This document shows positions 27,238 through 36,665 of a stretch of 64,000 nt of DNA, piece by piece. Position 1 is the first letter of the stretch; each line of letters starts with the position of its first letter. This stretch comes from Actibacterium sp. XHP0104 (GTDB lineage: Bacteria > Pseudomonadota > Alphaproteobacteria > Rhodobacterales > Rhodobacteraceae). Both the position numbers and the translations under genes were made by a program. The notes under the pieces are model-generated. The model was not told the origin of the DNA, ran no database searches, and saw only the letters and a list, made by a program, of their open reading frames with translations. The stretch is from positions 62,001 through 126,000 of the forward strand of contig NZ_JAOWLE010000006.1 of assembly GCF_025751515.1 (NCBI RefSeq). The letters run 5' to 3'.

Positions 27238-27268
27238 ATTATGAAACATGAATCACTGTTCATGTCAA
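27238..27268 (-). promoter_or_regulatory. Predicted promoter and TetR operator of the transport operon
   Basis: On the minus strand TTGACA (27268-27263) and CATAAT (27243-27238) form a promoter with a 19-base spacer. The spacer is filled by a palindrome, read on the plus strand as ACATGAATCACTGTTCATGT (27246-27265). It differs from the 18067 palindrome at two central positions only. Binding there would block RNA polymerase, so repression by the TetR protein at 18090 is the simplest reading. Confidence 0.75.
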
Positions 27269-27364
27269 CGAAAGCCGTAAGGACAACCCGTGACATGACA
27301 ACGTAACAGGAGCATGGCCACGGCCATGCCCACAAAGTGATCTACAAGATATTCAGGAGAGTGT

Positions 27365-27451
27365 TGGTGCGGTCGAGAAGACTCGAACTTCCACGGGAGT
27401 TACCCCACAGCGACCTCAACGCTGCGCGTCTACCAATTCCGCCACGACCGC
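27365..27451 (-). tRNA. tRNA-Leu (anticodon GAG)
   Basis: An 87-nt class II tRNA: acceptor GCGGTCG pairs with CGACCGC, the discriminator is A, and CCA is encoded (TGG at 27365-27367). The anticodon loop TTGAGGT gives GAG for CUC/CUU leucine codons. D arm GGCGGAATTGGTAGACGC and T arm GAAGTTCGAGTCTTC are canonical for leucine tRNAs. Confidence 0.96.
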
Positions 27452-27531
27452 ACGATCTGGTGGTGCGCGGTTACATAACGGCTTGCCCCGATGATGTGAA
27501 GAGGAATTATGCGCCTTTTTCGCGCGGCTTG

Positions 27532-27554
27532 CAGGGGCGCGCCGGGCGCCCCTG
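27532..27554 (-). terminator. Probable terminator of the PG-binding protein gene
   Basis: CAGGGGCGC-GCCGG-GCGCCCCTG is a perfect 9-bp stem starting 16 bases beyond the stop. No good T run follows on the minus strand, so it may only stabilise or need Rho. Confidence 0.5.
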
Positions 27555-27570
27555 TACCGGTATCGCGGGC

Positions 27571-28869
27571 CTAGTTCGCGATCGAGAATGACGGCAGCGA
27601 TGCGGGTTGCGGCGCGGCAGATTGCGCGGGCCCCGCGGCGCGGCCGTTGATCTGGTAGGCGGCGTTCATGATCAGGCTGTTACGCTCGGGCTGGCCGGGG
27701 GCAAAGACCGGCGTTGCGCCATTGTCGATGGCGTCCGAGGCCGACTGATACCAGGTCAGCGCCAGGTCGGGCCGGCGGGTCGCGCCAAAGCCCTGAGCCA
27801 GGTGGTGGCCCATCAGTTCGCCATAGGGCTGTTCACCCAGCGCCGTCAGCAACAGCGCCGAGCCCAGCGCCACGTCCATGTCATCGGTGCGATAGCCCAC
27901 GGACAGGCAGATCCGCGCGGTGCCGGCCAGTTGTTCCAGCGACATGCCCGAGTTCAGGATGAACCCGCCCACGCCCTGCAACACCTCAGCCTGCGGTTTC
28001 AGCGACAGCGCGGCGACATGTTCCTTCATCGCCGGACCAAAGCCCGCACATTGCTGGGCGATCTGGTCGCTGGAGAAGCCCTGAACCTGCTGGGCCAGTT
28101 CCTCGCCCCGGGCGATGGCATAGGTGCGCGCCAGGCAGAACTGTTCGTTCAGCGCAAAATTGGCGTCGGTCATCGCGGCCTGGGTGGTAAAGCCGCCATT
28201 GCTGTTGGTCAGCAGGCTGACCTTGTTGCAATGCGAGGCCAGCGAGGGCCGGCCGGACTGGGCGACGAAATTCGGCAAGGCGGGTGTTTGAGGCGCGGCC
28301 TCTTCGACAGGGGCAAAGGCCATGGTGCCCTGCTGTTGGGGCAGCGGCGTTTGCGGTGCCATCGGGGTGGTGGCCATGGTGGGCGGAATGCCTGCGGCCT
28401 CTTGCTGATAGGCCTTGAGCAGCCCGCGCGTGCCCATCTGGTTTTGCGCAACCAGCTGCGTGGTGGCCGCCCCACCCGTGATCGCGCGGTGATAGGACGA
28501 CACCAGGAAGCTGCGTTCGTAATCGGTCAGGTATCCCGAGGGCGGATAGCCCATGAACACCTGATATTGCGAAATCGCCGTGCGCGAGTTGCGCCCCAGC
28601 ACCCCGTCGGGCGAACCAGCCGCGAAGCCGAAGTAGTTGAGCGAGGTCTGCACCTCGGCATTCTGGGCGCGCGTGGCCGAGGGCACGTGACGTGTGGTGT
28701 AGGTCTGGCGCTTGGGCTTGTTCGATTCCTTGACGATCGCGCCGCCGATGATCCCGCCGATGATCCCGCCGGCAAGCGCGTCGCCGGCATCGGCCGCGGC
28801 GCGGCCCGCAGGCACGGACACGGCGAGACTGGCAGCTAGAATGGACATTGTAATCTGTTTGCTGAACAT
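27571..28869 (-). CDS. Exported protein with peptidoglycan-binding-like domain
   Basis: A 432-residue protein with a signal peptide (about 1-25, ending GRAAAD) and a Gly/Ile-rich segment AGGIIGGIIGGAI at about 31-43, which may insert in a membrane. A peptidoglycan-binding_1-like domain follows (about 65-115: SLNYFGFAAGSPDGVLGRNSR). The rest has no domain I recognise. The start ATG 28869 fits the signal peptide and has a ribosome site; earlier starts would add a charged non-signal stretch. It is divergent from lipB. A cell-wall role is likely, the exact function unknown. Confidence 0.8.
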   Translation of the reverse strand: MFSKQITMSILAASLAVSVPAGRAAADAGDALAGGIIGGIIGGAIVKESNKPKRQTYTTRHVPSATRAQNAEVQTSLNYFGFAAGSPDGVLGRNSRTAISQYQVFMGYPPSGYLTDYERSFLVSSYHRAITGGAATTQLVAQNQMGTRGLLKAYQQEAAGIPPTMATTPMAPQTPLPQQQGTMAFAPVEEAAPQTPALPNFVAQSGRPSLASHCNKVSLLTNSNGGFTTQAAMTDANFALNEQFCLARTYAIARGEELAQQVQGFSSDQIAQQCAGFGPAMKEHVAALSLKPQAEVLQGVGGFILNSGMSLEQLAGTARICLSVGYRTDDMDVALGSALLLTALGEQPYGELMGHHLAQGFGATRRPDLALTWYQSASDAIDNGATPVFAPGQPERNSLIMNAAYQINGRAAGPAQSAAPQPASLPSFSIAN

Positions 28870-28885
28870 GGCATCACTCCCTGAA

Positions 28886-28903
28886 AGCCCCCGAAAGGGG
28901 GCT
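28886..28903 (-). other. Perfect stem-loop in the leader of the PG-binding protein gene
   Basis: AGCCCCC and GGGGGCT pair across a 4-base loop (GAAA on the plus strand, TTTC on the minus) 17 bases before the ATG at 28869. It may influence ribosome access or mRNA stability. No U run follows. Confidence 0.45.
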
Positions 28904-29004
28904 GGCGGAATGCCCGAAGAGCAGAGGTTCGGCATTTCGCCGTCAAAGGATCATTGTCGGACTCGGCCCCGCGGCCTGTCAAGGCAGGAATAGGAGACCC
29001 TGAT

Positions 29005-29667
29005 ATGGTCGAATGGCGCACAACGGACGGGCTGACCGATTACGATGATGCGGTCGCCTTTATGGAAGAACGCGCCGCCGCCATTGCCGAGGGCCGCGCG
29101 GACGAGCTGATCTGGCTGGTCGAGCACCCGCCGCTTTACACCGCCGGCACCTCGGCCCGGCGCGAAGACCTGACCGACCCCGACCGCTTTCCGGTCTATG
29201 ACACCAAGCGCGGCGGGCAGTATACCTATCACGGCCCCGGCCAGCGCGTGGCCTATGTGATGCTGGATGTGGGCAAGCGCGGCCATGACGTGCGGCGGTT
29301 CGTGCATCAGCTTGAAAGCTGGGTGATCGCCACGCTGGACGAATTCAACATCAAGGGCGAGATCCGCGAAGGCCGTGTCGGGGTCTGGGTCACCCGCAAC
29401 GACAAACCGCTGAACGCCGACGGCACCCCGCGCGAGGACAAGATCGCCGCCATCGGCATCCGGCTGCGCAAATGGGTCAGCTTTCACGGCATCTCGATCA
29501 ATGTCGAACCTGATCTCGACCATTTCGGCGGCATCGTCCCCTGCGGCATCCGAGAGCATGGCGTGACCAGCCTGGTCGATCTGGGCCTGCCGGTGACGAT
29601 GGCCGATCTCGACGTGGCGCTGATGGCCAGTTTCGGGCGAATCTTTACAGACGACCCCGCCGGCTAA
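29005..29667 (+). CDS. lipB: Octanoyl-[acyl-carrier-protein]-protein transferase
   Basis: This enzyme moves octanoate from ACP to lipoyl domains, the first step of lipoate assembly. Its 220 residues have the family motifs YHGPGQ, the catalytic Lys146 ([10 protein letters not shown]) and the catalytic Cys180 (IVPCGI). The ATG at 29005 follows TAGGAGACC; an upstream in-frame start at 28954 would add residues not seen in the family. lipA is not in the window. Confidence 0.96.
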   Translation: MVEWRTTDGLTDYDDAVAFMEERAAAIAEGRADELIWLVEHPPLYTAGTSARREDLTDPDRFPVYDTKRGGQYTYHGPGQRVAYVMLDVGKRGHDVRRFVHQLESWVIATLDEFNIKGEIREGRVGVWVTRNDKPLNADGTPREDKIAAIGIRLRKWVSFHGISINVEPDLDHFGGIVPCGIREHGVTSLVDLGLPVTMADLDVALMASFGRIFTDDPAG

Positions 29668-29895
29668 ACCCGCATCTGGCGGACATATTCACGATCCGTG
29701 TTGATTTTAGCGCCCCAACCGGTAATTTGCGCGGCGACCAGTGTCGCAAAACGGCTGTTATAATGAGGGAAATCCGTCGCGAAAGCGTAACGGAGCATTG
29801 CCCAGTCTGTCTGCGCACACTAAAAGCAGGGTCAGGGAAACTTGCGGCGAACCCCCGTGTTCGCCTGCATTAACATTAGGAACGGGAGGCAACGC

Positions 29896-31569
29896 ATGGC
29901 CGACGCAGCCATTCATAGCCACGACGGACATGACAAGCGGGGGTTCTTTACCCGCTGGTTCATGTCGACGAATCATAAAGACATCGGGATTCTCTATCTC
30001 TTCACCGCAGGTATCGTGGGCTTCATTTCGGTCTGCTTCACGGTCTACATGCGTCTGGAGCTGATGGAGCCGGGCGTCCAGTATATGTGCCTTGAGGGCG
30101 CGCGTTTCACGGCTGCTGCCGCGGGCGAGTGTACCCCGAACGGCCACTTGTGGAACGTTCTGATCACCGGCCACGGCATCCTTATGATGTTCTTCGTGGT
30201 TATTCCGGCGCTGTTCGGCGGTTTCGGCAACTTCTTCATGCCGCTGCAGATCGGCGCACCGGACATGGCCTTCCCGCGCCTCAACAACCTGTCGTACTGG
30301 CTGTATGTGACCGGCACCACGCTGGCCGTTCTGTCGGTTCTCAGCCCCGGCGGCAACGACCAGCTGGGCTCGGGTGTTGGCTGGGTTCTGTATCCGCCGC
30401 TGTCGACCAACGAGGGCGGCTATTCGATGGATCTGGCGATCTTTGCCGTGCACGTGTCGGGCGCCAGCTCGATCCTGGGCGCGATCAACATGATCACCAC
30501 CTTCCTGAACATGCGCACCCCGGGCATGACCCTGCACAAGGTTCCGCTGTTCGCCTGGTCGATCTTTGTCACCTCGTGGCTGATCCTGCTGTCGCTGCCC
30601 GTTCTGGCCGGCGCCATCACCATGCTGCTGACCGACCGTAACTTCGGCACCACCTTCTTCTCGCCTGCCGGCGGCGGTGACCCGATCCTGTACCAGCACA
30701 TCCTGTGGTTCTTCGGTCACCCCGAAGTGTACATCGTGATCGTGCCCGGCTTTGGCATTGCCAGCCACGTGATCGCCACCTTCTCGCGCAAGCCCATCTT
30801 CGGCTACCTGCCGATGGTCTACGCGATGGTCGGTATCGGCGTTCTGGGCTTTGTCGTGTGGGCGCACCACATGTACACCGTCGGCATGTCGCTGACCCAG
30901 CAGTCGTACTTCATGCTGGCCACCATGGTGATCGCGGTGCCAACAGGCATCAAGATCTTCTCGTGGATCGCGACGATGTGGGGCGGCTCGGTTGAATTCA
31001 AGACGCCGATGCTGTTCGCGATGGGCTTCCTGTTCCTGTTCACCGTGGGCGGTGTGACCGGCATCGTGCTCGCGCAGGCCGGTATCGACCGCGCCTATCA
31101 CGACACCTACTATGTGGTTGCGCACTTCCACTACACCATGTCGCTGGGTGCGGCCTCGTGTATCTTCGCGGGTGTCTACTACTACATCGGCAAGATGTCG
31201 GGCCGTCAGTATCCCGAGATGCTGGGCAAGCTGCACTTCTGGATGTTCTTCATCGGTGCGAACCTGACCTTCTTCCCGCAGCACTTCCTGGGCCGCCAGG
31301 GCATGCCGCGCCGTTACATCGACTATCCCGAGGCCTTCGCCAAGTGGAACGAACTGTCGAGCTATGGCGCCTTCCTGTCCTTCGCCTCGTTCGTTCTGTT
31401 CATCGGCATCGTCGCCTACACCCTGTTCGCAGGCAAGCGCGTGACCGAGAACAACTATTGGAACGAATACGCCGATACGCTGGAATGGACCGTGTCCTCG
31501 CCGCCGCCGGAGCATACGTTCGAGACGCTCCCCAAGCAGGAAGAATGGGACAAGGGCCACGCCCACTAA
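29896..31569 (+). CDS. ctaD: Cytochrome c oxidase subunit I (aa3 type)
   Basis: This is the catalytic subunit of the respiratory terminal oxidase, holding heme a, heme a3 and CuB. Its 557 residues form twelve membrane helices. Ligand motifs are visible: ITGHGILM (heme a His), [10 protein letters not shown] (CuB His, the gating Glu and the cross-linked Tyr), AHHMYTVG (CuB His pair) and [10 protein letters not shown] (heme His). The start is ATG 29896 after GGGAGG. Other cta genes are absent here; a detached ctaD is usual in Rhodobacter and Paracoccus. A 228-base gap upstream should hold its promoter, but no specific regulator site was recognised. Confidence 0.97.
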   Translation: MADAAIHSHDGHDKRGFFTRWFMSTNHKDIGILYLFTAGIVGFISVCFTVYMRLELMEPGVQYMCLEGARFTAAAAGECTPNGHLWNVLITGHGILMMFFVVIPALFGGFGNFFMPLQIGAPDMAFPRLNNLSYWLYVTGTTLAVLSVLSPGGNDQLGSGVGWVLYPPLSTNEGGYSMDLAIFAVHVSGASSILGAINMITTFLNMRTPGMTLHKVPLFAWSIFVTSWLILLSLPVLAGAITMLLTDRNFGTTFFSPAGGGDPILYQHILWFFGHPEVYIVIVPGFGIASHVIATFSRKPIFGYLPMVYAMVGIGVLGFVVWAHHMYTVGMSLTQQSYFMLATMVIAVPTGIKIFSWIATMWGGSVEFKTPMLFAMGFLFLFTVGGVTGIVLAQAGIDRAYHDTYYVVAHFHYTMSLGAASCIFAGVYYYIGKMSGRQYPEMLGKLHFWMFFIGANLTFFPQHFLGRQGMPRRYIDYPEAFAKWNELSSYGAFLSFASFVLFIGIVAYTLFAGKRVTENNYWNEYADTLEWTVSSPPPEHTFETLPKQEEWDKGHAH

Positions 31570-32115
31570 ATGCCCTATGAATGGGAAACAGATCTGACAG
31601 GGGCCCCGGTGAATTCCGGGGCCTCTTCGCATGCAGAGGGCGCGGCGCCGCTGGCGGTGCTGCACCTGTGGCCCTACCGGTCGCTGCCCCGGCGCGGGTT
31701 CGTGATCTTTATCGGGGCCACGTTCGCCCTGCTCAGCCTGCCGCTGATCGCGGCCTTGGGCACGCCGGTGCTGTGGGGGCTGTTGCCCTTTGTGCTGGGG
31801 GCGGTGGGGCTGACCTGGTATCTGATCGAGCGGTCCTACAAGGATGGCGAGATCCTGGAAGAACTGCGCCTGTGGCCCGACCGGATCGAGCTGACCCGGC
31901 ACGAGCCGCGCGGCCCGGTCAGGGAATGGCACGCCAATCCCTATTGGATCGCAGTAATCCGCCACGGCAAGGGCGCCCCGGTCGAGCACTACCTGACCCT
32001 GCGCGGCGGCCCGCGCGAGGTCGAGATCGGCGCCTTCCTGACACCCGAGGAACGGCTGGCGCTCAAGGACGAGCTGGAAATCAGGCTGGCCGCCCTGCCC
32101 CGCATCCCGACATGA
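31570..32115 (+). CDS. DUF2244 inner-membrane protein
   Basis: A 181-residue protein with two predicted membrane helices (about 45-90) and a C-terminal soluble domain typical of DUF2244, a family of unknown function common in alphaproteobacteria. Its ATG follows the ctaD stop with no gap (TAAATG), so it is co-translated and may serve oxidase assembly or function (inference from position only). A strong terminator follows directly. Confidence 0.85.
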   Translation: MPYEWETDLTGAPVNSGASSHAEGAAPLAVLHLWPYRSLPRRGFVIFIGATFALLSLPLIAALGTPVLWGLLPFVLGAVGLTWYLIERSYKDGEILEELRLWPDRIELTRHEPRGPVREWHANPYWIAVIRHGKGAPVEHYLTLRGGPREVEIGAFLTPEERLALKDELEIRLAALPRIPT

Positions 32116-32142
32116 AAAAGGCGCCCCAGCGGGCGCCTTTTT
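32115..32142. terminator. Bidirectional intrinsic terminator
   Basis: AAAAAGGCGCCC-CAGC-GGGCGCCTTTTT is a perfect stem with A and T runs on both sides. It ends the ctaD-DUF2244 unit on the plus strand and yqeY on the minus strand. Confidence 0.93.
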
Positions 32143-32163
32143 CGTTCAATGCTGTCGCGAGCC

Positions 32164-32622
32164 TTAGCCCAGGCGATCCTTTACCATCGGCCCGACGCTG
32201 CCGAAATCCATCTGGCCGGTGTATTTGGCCTTGAGTGCGGCCATCACCTTGCCCATGTCGCGGATCGAGCTGGCCCCGGCCTGCGCGATGGCGGTGTCGA
32301 TGGCCTTGGCCACCTCGGCATCGTTCAGCTGCTTGGGCAGGAACTCCTCGATCACCTCGATCTCGGCGCGCTCGCGTTCGGCCAGATCAATCCGGCCACC
32401 TTCGTCATAGGCGCGGGCGCTTTCCTTGCGTTGCTTGACCATGCGGCCAAGGATTTGCAGCACATCATCGTCGGTCACCGCCGTGTCGCCGTCTTCGGCG
32501 CGCCGGGCAATATCCATATCCTTGATGGCCGCATTGATCAGCCGAAGCGTCGACAGACGGTCGGCTTCCTTGTTTTTCATCGCGTCCTTAAGGCCGGCCG
32601 CGATGCGCGTTCTCATATCCAT
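32164..32622 (-). CDS. GatB/YqeY domain protein
   Basis: A 152-residue all-helical protein of the YqeY family, related to the tail domain of GatB in the amidotransferase that corrects Glu-tRNA(Gln). Stand-alone YqeY proteins probably bind tRNA, but their role is unsettled. The start is MDMRTRIAAGLKDAM. It is divergent from carA with a 181-base gap that should hold both promoters. Confidence 0.93.
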   Translation of the reverse strand: MDMRTRIAAGLKDAMKNKEADRLSTLRLINAAIKDMDIARRAEDGDTAVTDDDVLQILGRMVKQRKESARAYDEGGRIDLAERERAEIEVIEEFLPKQLNDAEVAKAIDTAIAQAGASSIRDMGKVMAALKAKYTGQMDFGSVGPMVKDRLG

Positions 32623-32803
32623 TCCGGTTCTCTCATCCCCGTGAGTCCGAGTTTTTGAAAATACCGGGAATAGGCGCGCTGTGCAACCGCAGCAAGAAGA
32701 TTCTCAACCGCCTGAAAAGTAACGGAAAGGCATTTGCCCTGCCCCCTTGACCCTGTGGCCCCCCGCGCCTAGGTTCCGGCCAATTTGAGCTTTGGAGCCC
32801 ATC

Positions 32804-33964
32804 ATGACTGCCACCGCACAGAAATCCCGCCCCACCGCCTGTCTCACTCTTGCCGATGGCACCGTATTCTACGGTCAGGGCTTCGGCGCCACGGGCGATA
32901 CGGTGGCAGAGCTGTGCTTTAACACCGCGATGACCGGCTATCAGGAAATCATGACCGACCCGTCCTACGCGGGCCAGGTGGTGACCTTTACCTTCCCGCA
33001 TATCGGCAACACCGGCGTGAACCCCGAGGATGACGAGACCGGCGATCCGGTCGCCGCGGGCATGGTGGTGAAATGGGACCCGACCGAGCCCAGCAACTGG
33101 CGCTCGACCGAGCGGCTGACCGACTGGCTGGCCAAGCGCGGCCGCATCGGCATCGGCGGCATCGACACCCGCCGCCTGACCCGGGCGATCCGCCAGCAGG
33201 GCGCGCCGCATGTGGCGCTGGCCCATGACCCCGAGGGCAACTTCGACATCGAGGCGCTGGTCGCCAAGGCGCGCGCGTTTTCGGGCCTTGAAGGCCTGGA
33301 TCTGGCCAAGGACGTGACCTGCGCCCAAAGCTATAAATGGGATGAAATGCGCTGGGCCTGGCCCGACGGCTACACCAAGCGCAGCACGCCCGGCCGCAAG
33401 GTCGTGGCGCTGGACTTTGGCGCCAAGCGTAACATCCTGCGCTGCCTGGCCTCGGCCGGTTGCGACGTGACCGTTCTACCCGCCACCGCCTCCGCCGAAG
33501 AGGTGCTGGCCCATAACCCCGAGGGCGTGTTCCTGTCGAACGGCCCCGGCGACCCGGCGGCGACCGGTGCCTATGCCGTGCCGATGATCCGCGAAGTGCT
33601 GGACAAGACCGACCTGCCGGTTTTCGGCATCTGCCTTGGCCACCAGATGCTGGCCCTGGCCCTAGGCGCCAAGACCATCAAGATGAACCACGGCCACCAC
33701 GGCGCCAACCACCCGGTCAAGGATCTGGACACGGGCAAGGTTGAGATCACCTCGATGAACCACGGCTTTACGGTCGACAGCCAGACCCTGCCCGACGGCG
33801 TCAAGGAAACCCATGTGTCGCTGTTTGATGGCTCGAACTGCGGGATCTCGATGACCGATCGGCCCGTGTTCTCGGTGCAATACCACCCCGAGGCCAGCCC
33901 CGGCCCGCAAGACAGCTATTACCTGTTCGAGCGTTTCGTGGCCGCGATGGATGCCCGCGCCTGA
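32804..33964 (+). CDS. carA: Carbamoyl-phosphate synthase small (glutaminase) subunit
   Basis: This subunit hydrolyses glutamine and feeds ammonia to CarB for carbamoyl phosphate, used in arginine and pyrimidine synthesis. Its 386 residues include the N-terminal CPSase_sm domain and a C-terminal class I glutamine amidotransferase. The nucleophile is Cys277 in GICLGHQ, and the His-Glu pair is in YHPEASPGP. The start ATG 32804 follows TTTGGAG. carB is not adjacent. Confidence 0.97.
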   Translation: MTATAQKSRPTACLTLADGTVFYGQGFGATGDTVAELCFNTAMTGYQEIMTDPSYAGQVVTFTFPHIGNTGVNPEDDETGDPVAAGMVVKWDPTEPSNWRSTERLTDWLAKRGRIGIGGIDTRRLTRAIRQQGAPHVALAHDPEGNFDIEALVAKARAFSGLEGLDLAKDVTCAQSYKWDEMRWAWPDGYTKRSTPGRKVVALDFGAKRNILRCLASAGCDVTVLPATASAEEVLAHNPEGVFLSNGPGDPAATGAYAVPMIREVLDKTDLPVFGICLGHQMLALALGAKTIKMNHGHHGANHPVKDLDTGKVEITSMNHGFTVDSQTLPDGVKETHVSLFDGSNCGISMTDRPVFSVQYHPEASPGPQDSYYLFERFVAAMDARA

Positions 33965-34063
33965 GGCACAAGCGCCGAAAACGCGGGTTTTCATTGTAGT
34001 TTAACCGAATTTTAACCATCGCGCGCCCAGCGTGGCATCTGACTTGCCACGCTCTGGACCGCG

Positions 34064-35926
34064 ATGCCCGAACCGATCGCCCTTCACCACGCCTCGCACC
34101 CGCCGCGCGCCCCGCGCCGGGACAGGCGCCCTTTGGGCGCGCTGCTGGTCGAGGATGGCGCGCTGAGCGCCGACGAGCTGGAGCGCGCCCTCTTCATCCA
34201 GCGCCGCCGCGACTTGCGGCTGGGCGACGTGCTGCTGTCGCTGGGGCTGGTGACCCAAGATCAACTGACCCGCGCGCTGGCCCGGCAATATGCCGCCATG
34301 CCGGTGCCCGCGTCGCAACTGGTGCCCGACCCGCGCCTGGTCGAGGAAATGGGCGTGGTGACGTGCCTGCGCGCGGGCGCGGTGCCGCTGCGGCGGCTTG
34401 GCGGAGCGACGGTGATCGCGACCTGCCGGCCCGACCAGTTTGCCGAGCTGGCGCAGAACCTGCCGCACAGCTTTGGCCGGCCGATCATGGCCATCGCCCC
34501 CGAACGCCCACTGCATGACGCGCTGCTGACCAGCCGCGACCGGCGGCTGGTGGAAAAGGCCGAGACCCGCCTGCCCGAGCAGGACAGCTGCCGCTTTTGG
34601 TACGGGCAGCGGCCCCGCCGGGTGCTGGCGCTGGCACTGGGGCTGCTGGCCCTCGGCGCGGTGGTTGCGCCGGTGACGGTGCTGGGCGCTCTGACGCTGC
34701 TGGCGCTGTTGACGATGTTCGCGACAACGGTGCTGAAAGCGGCCTCGGCCATGGTGGCGCAGCCGTCGCAGCCCGTGCGCGGGGCCGCCACGATCGCGCG
34801 CAAGCCGGTCGTGTCGATCCTGGTGCCGCTGTTTCACGAACATGACGTGGTCGACCGGCTGATCCGCCGGCTGGGCCGCACGAGCTATCCCAAGGAACTG
34901 CTGGAAATCTGCCTGATCACCGAGGCCGGCGATGCCCAGACCCGCGCCATGCTGGACCGGGCCGACCTGCCCTATTGGATGCGCGTCATCACCGTGCCCG
35001 AGGGCGGGCTGAAAACCAAACCGCGCGCGATGAATTTCGCTCTGGATTTCTGCAAGGGCTCGATCATCGGCATCTATGACGCCGAAGATGCCCCTGACCC
35101 CGATCAGATCAGCCAGATCGTCGCCCTGTTTCATCAACGCGGCCCCGAGGTGGCCTGTTTGCAAGGCGCGCTTGATTTCTACAACAGCCGCACCAACTGG
35201 ATGTCGCGCTGTTTCACGGCCGAATATGCCAGCTGGTTCCGCATGTTCCTGCCCGGCCTCGACAAGCTGGGGCTGGTGGTGCCGCTGGGTGGCACGACGC
35301 TGTTCTTTCGCCGCGCCGCGCTAGAGGAAATCGGCGCGTGGGATGCGCATAACGTCACCGAGGATGCCGATCTGGGCGTGCGGCTGGCCCGGCGCGGCTA
35401 TCGCACCGAGGTGGTCGATACCGTCACCCATGAAGAGGCCAATTGCCGGGTCTGGCCCTGGGTGCGGCAGCGGTCGCGCTGGATCAAGGGGTTTGCCATC
35501 ACCTGGAGCGTGCATATGCGCAACCCCGCCCAGCTGTGGCGTGACCTGGGGGCCAAGCGGTTCATTGCGTTGCAGGTTTTGCTGATCGGATCAGTGGTGC
35601 AGGCGTTGCTGGTGCCGCTGACATGGTCGTTCTGGCTGTTGGCGGCGGGTGCGGGTCATCCGCTGGATGGCGCCGTCGGCCCGCGCGAGCTAAGCGTGGT
35701 TGCCGCGCTGTTCACAACGACCGAGCTGGTGAATTTCGCCGTGGCCCTGGTGGCGCTGCGACGCGCACAAAAGGGCCGGCTGTGGCCCTGGCTGTTCACG
35801 CTGTTCCTGTATTTCCCGCTGGCGACGCTGGCCGCCTACAAGGCCCTGTTCGAGCTGGTGCTGCGCCCGTTCTACTGGGACAAGACCCAGCACGGCGTTG
35901 CGGACGATCAGGCCGATCTGGCCTAG
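34064..35926 (+). CDS. Family 2 glycosyltransferase with N-terminal MshEN-type c-di-GMP domain
   Basis: A 620-residue membrane glycosyltransferase. Residues about 20-80 hold two repeats with the MshEN signature: R22-x-L-G25, G32, L39 and Q46; then R52-L-G54, G61, L68 and Q75. Two hydrophobic helices (about 186-222) lead to a GT2 core with SILVPLFHE near 247, D339-A-E-D, E433-D434 and the processive QxxRW motif Q469-RS-R472-W473. Further helices follow (about 505-600). MshEN domains bind cyclic di-GMP in MshE, so the enzyme may make an extracellular polysaccharide under c-di-GMP control. No synthase partner or export genes are adjacent, and the polymer is unknown. Confidence 0.88.
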   Translation: MPEPIALHHASHPPRAPRRDRRPLGALLVEDGALSADELERALFIQRRRDLRLGDVLLSLGLVTQDQLTRALARQYAAMPVPASQLVPDPRLVEEMGVVTCLRAGAVPLRRLGGATVIATCRPDQFAELAQNLPHSFGRPIMAIAPERPLHDALLTSRDRRLVEKAETRLPEQDSCRFWYGQRPRRVLALALGLLALGAVVAPVTVLGALTLLALLTMFATTVLKAASAMVAQPSQPVRGAATIARKPVVSILVPLFHEHDVVDRLIRRLGRTSYPKELLEICLITEAGDAQTRAMLDRADLPYWMRVITVPEGGLKTKPRAMNFALDFCKGSIIGIYDAEDAPDPDQISQIVALFHQRGPEVACLQGALDFYNSRTNWMSRCFTAEYASWFRMFLPGLDKLGLVVPLGGTTLFFRRAALEEIGAWDAHNVTEDADLGVRLARRGYRTEVVDTVTHEEANCRVWPWVRQRSRWIKGFAITWSVHMRNPAQLWRDLGAKRFIALQVLLIGSVVQALLVPLTWSFWLLAAGAGHPLDGAVGPRELSVVAALFTTTELVNFAVALVALRRAQKGRLWPWLFTLFLYFPLATLAAYKALFELVLRPFYWDKTQHGVADDQADLA

Positions 35927-36576
35927 GTTTCGTCGCCGTATCCGGCTGCGTCCAGACGCAGGCGTTCCTCGTAGGAAATCGAGATATGGGATTTCATCGA
36001 CTCATAGGCAGCGGTGCCGTTGCGGTCGCGGATCGCATCGACGATGGCCTGATGCTCCTCAAGCGCGCGGGTGCTGCGCCCCTTGGCCGCCAGCGACGTC
36101 GTGGCCAGCAGCGCCATCGACCGGTGCACCAGATCAAGCTGCTGCACCAGGAAATGATTATGCGAGGCCAGATGCACCTGCTTGTGAAAGCGCCGGTTGG
36201 CGCGCGACATGGCGTTGGGGTCACCCACCAGCGCCTGATCGCCTTCGACCATCTCGGCCAGCACGCGAATTTCCTCGGGCGTGGCATGGCGCGCGGCCAG
36301 GCGGGCGGCCAGGCCCTCCAGCTCTCCGCGCACGACGTAAAGTTCGGCCAACTGGTTGTGATTGAGCGAGGCCACGATCAGGCTGCGCCCGTCGCGTGCA
36401 AGCAGGGACTGGGTTTCCAACCGCTGCAACGCCTCGCGCACCGGGGTGCGTGAGACGCCGAACCGTTCGGCCAGTTCGCTTTCGACCAGCCGGTCGCCCG
36501 GTTTATAGATCCCGACATCAATCGCATCGAGGATCAGCGCATAGGCGTCCTTATGGGCGGGTTTCAGATCTTTCAT
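35923..36576 (-). CDS. GntR-family regulator (FCD/FadR type)
   Basis: A 217-residue regulator with an N-terminal winged helix (about 10-70, ending SRTPVREALQRLE) and a helical FCD ligand domain with metal-type residues in RRFHKQVH, LVHRS and HQAIV. The ATG at 36576 follows GAGACAGGG. It ends by overlapping the glycosyltransferase stop by 4 bases, tail to tail, and is divergent from the HAD gene. The target genes and ligand are unknown. Confidence 0.9.
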   Translation of the reverse strand: MKDLKPAHKDAYALILDAIDVGIYKPGDRLVESELAERFGVSRTPVREALQRLETQSLLARDGRSLIVASLNHNQLAELYVVRGELEGLAARLAARHATPEEIRVLAEMVEGDQALVGDPNAMSRANRRFHKQVHLASHNHFLVQQLDLVHRSMALLATTSLAAKGRSTRALEEHQAIVDAIRDRNGTAAYESMKSHISISYEERLRLDAAGYGDET

Positions 36577-36665
36577 CCCTGTCTCCGGTTCAGGCCCCAC
36601 AGGCTAGTCTCGCCATCGGGCACGAATCAAGGCTACCATTCGCCCAGCACTGGAATGGACGCAAC

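Noticed and set aside
27196-27249. N-terminal extension of the Liv binding protein to 27249
   Set aside because: It would run through the promoter -10 region and operator and would bury the signal peptide; ATG 27195 has AGGAGG in front.
27312-27329. GCATGGCC-AC-GGCCATGC inverted repeat as a tRNA-Leu terminator
   Set aside because: No T run on the minus strand and only a 2-base centre, so a terminator is not supported; it may be a protein site or chance.
29758-31989. A 743-codon minus-strand frame opposite ctaD
   Set aside because: Antisense shadow of a highly conserved gene, with low-complexity charged composition and no motif.
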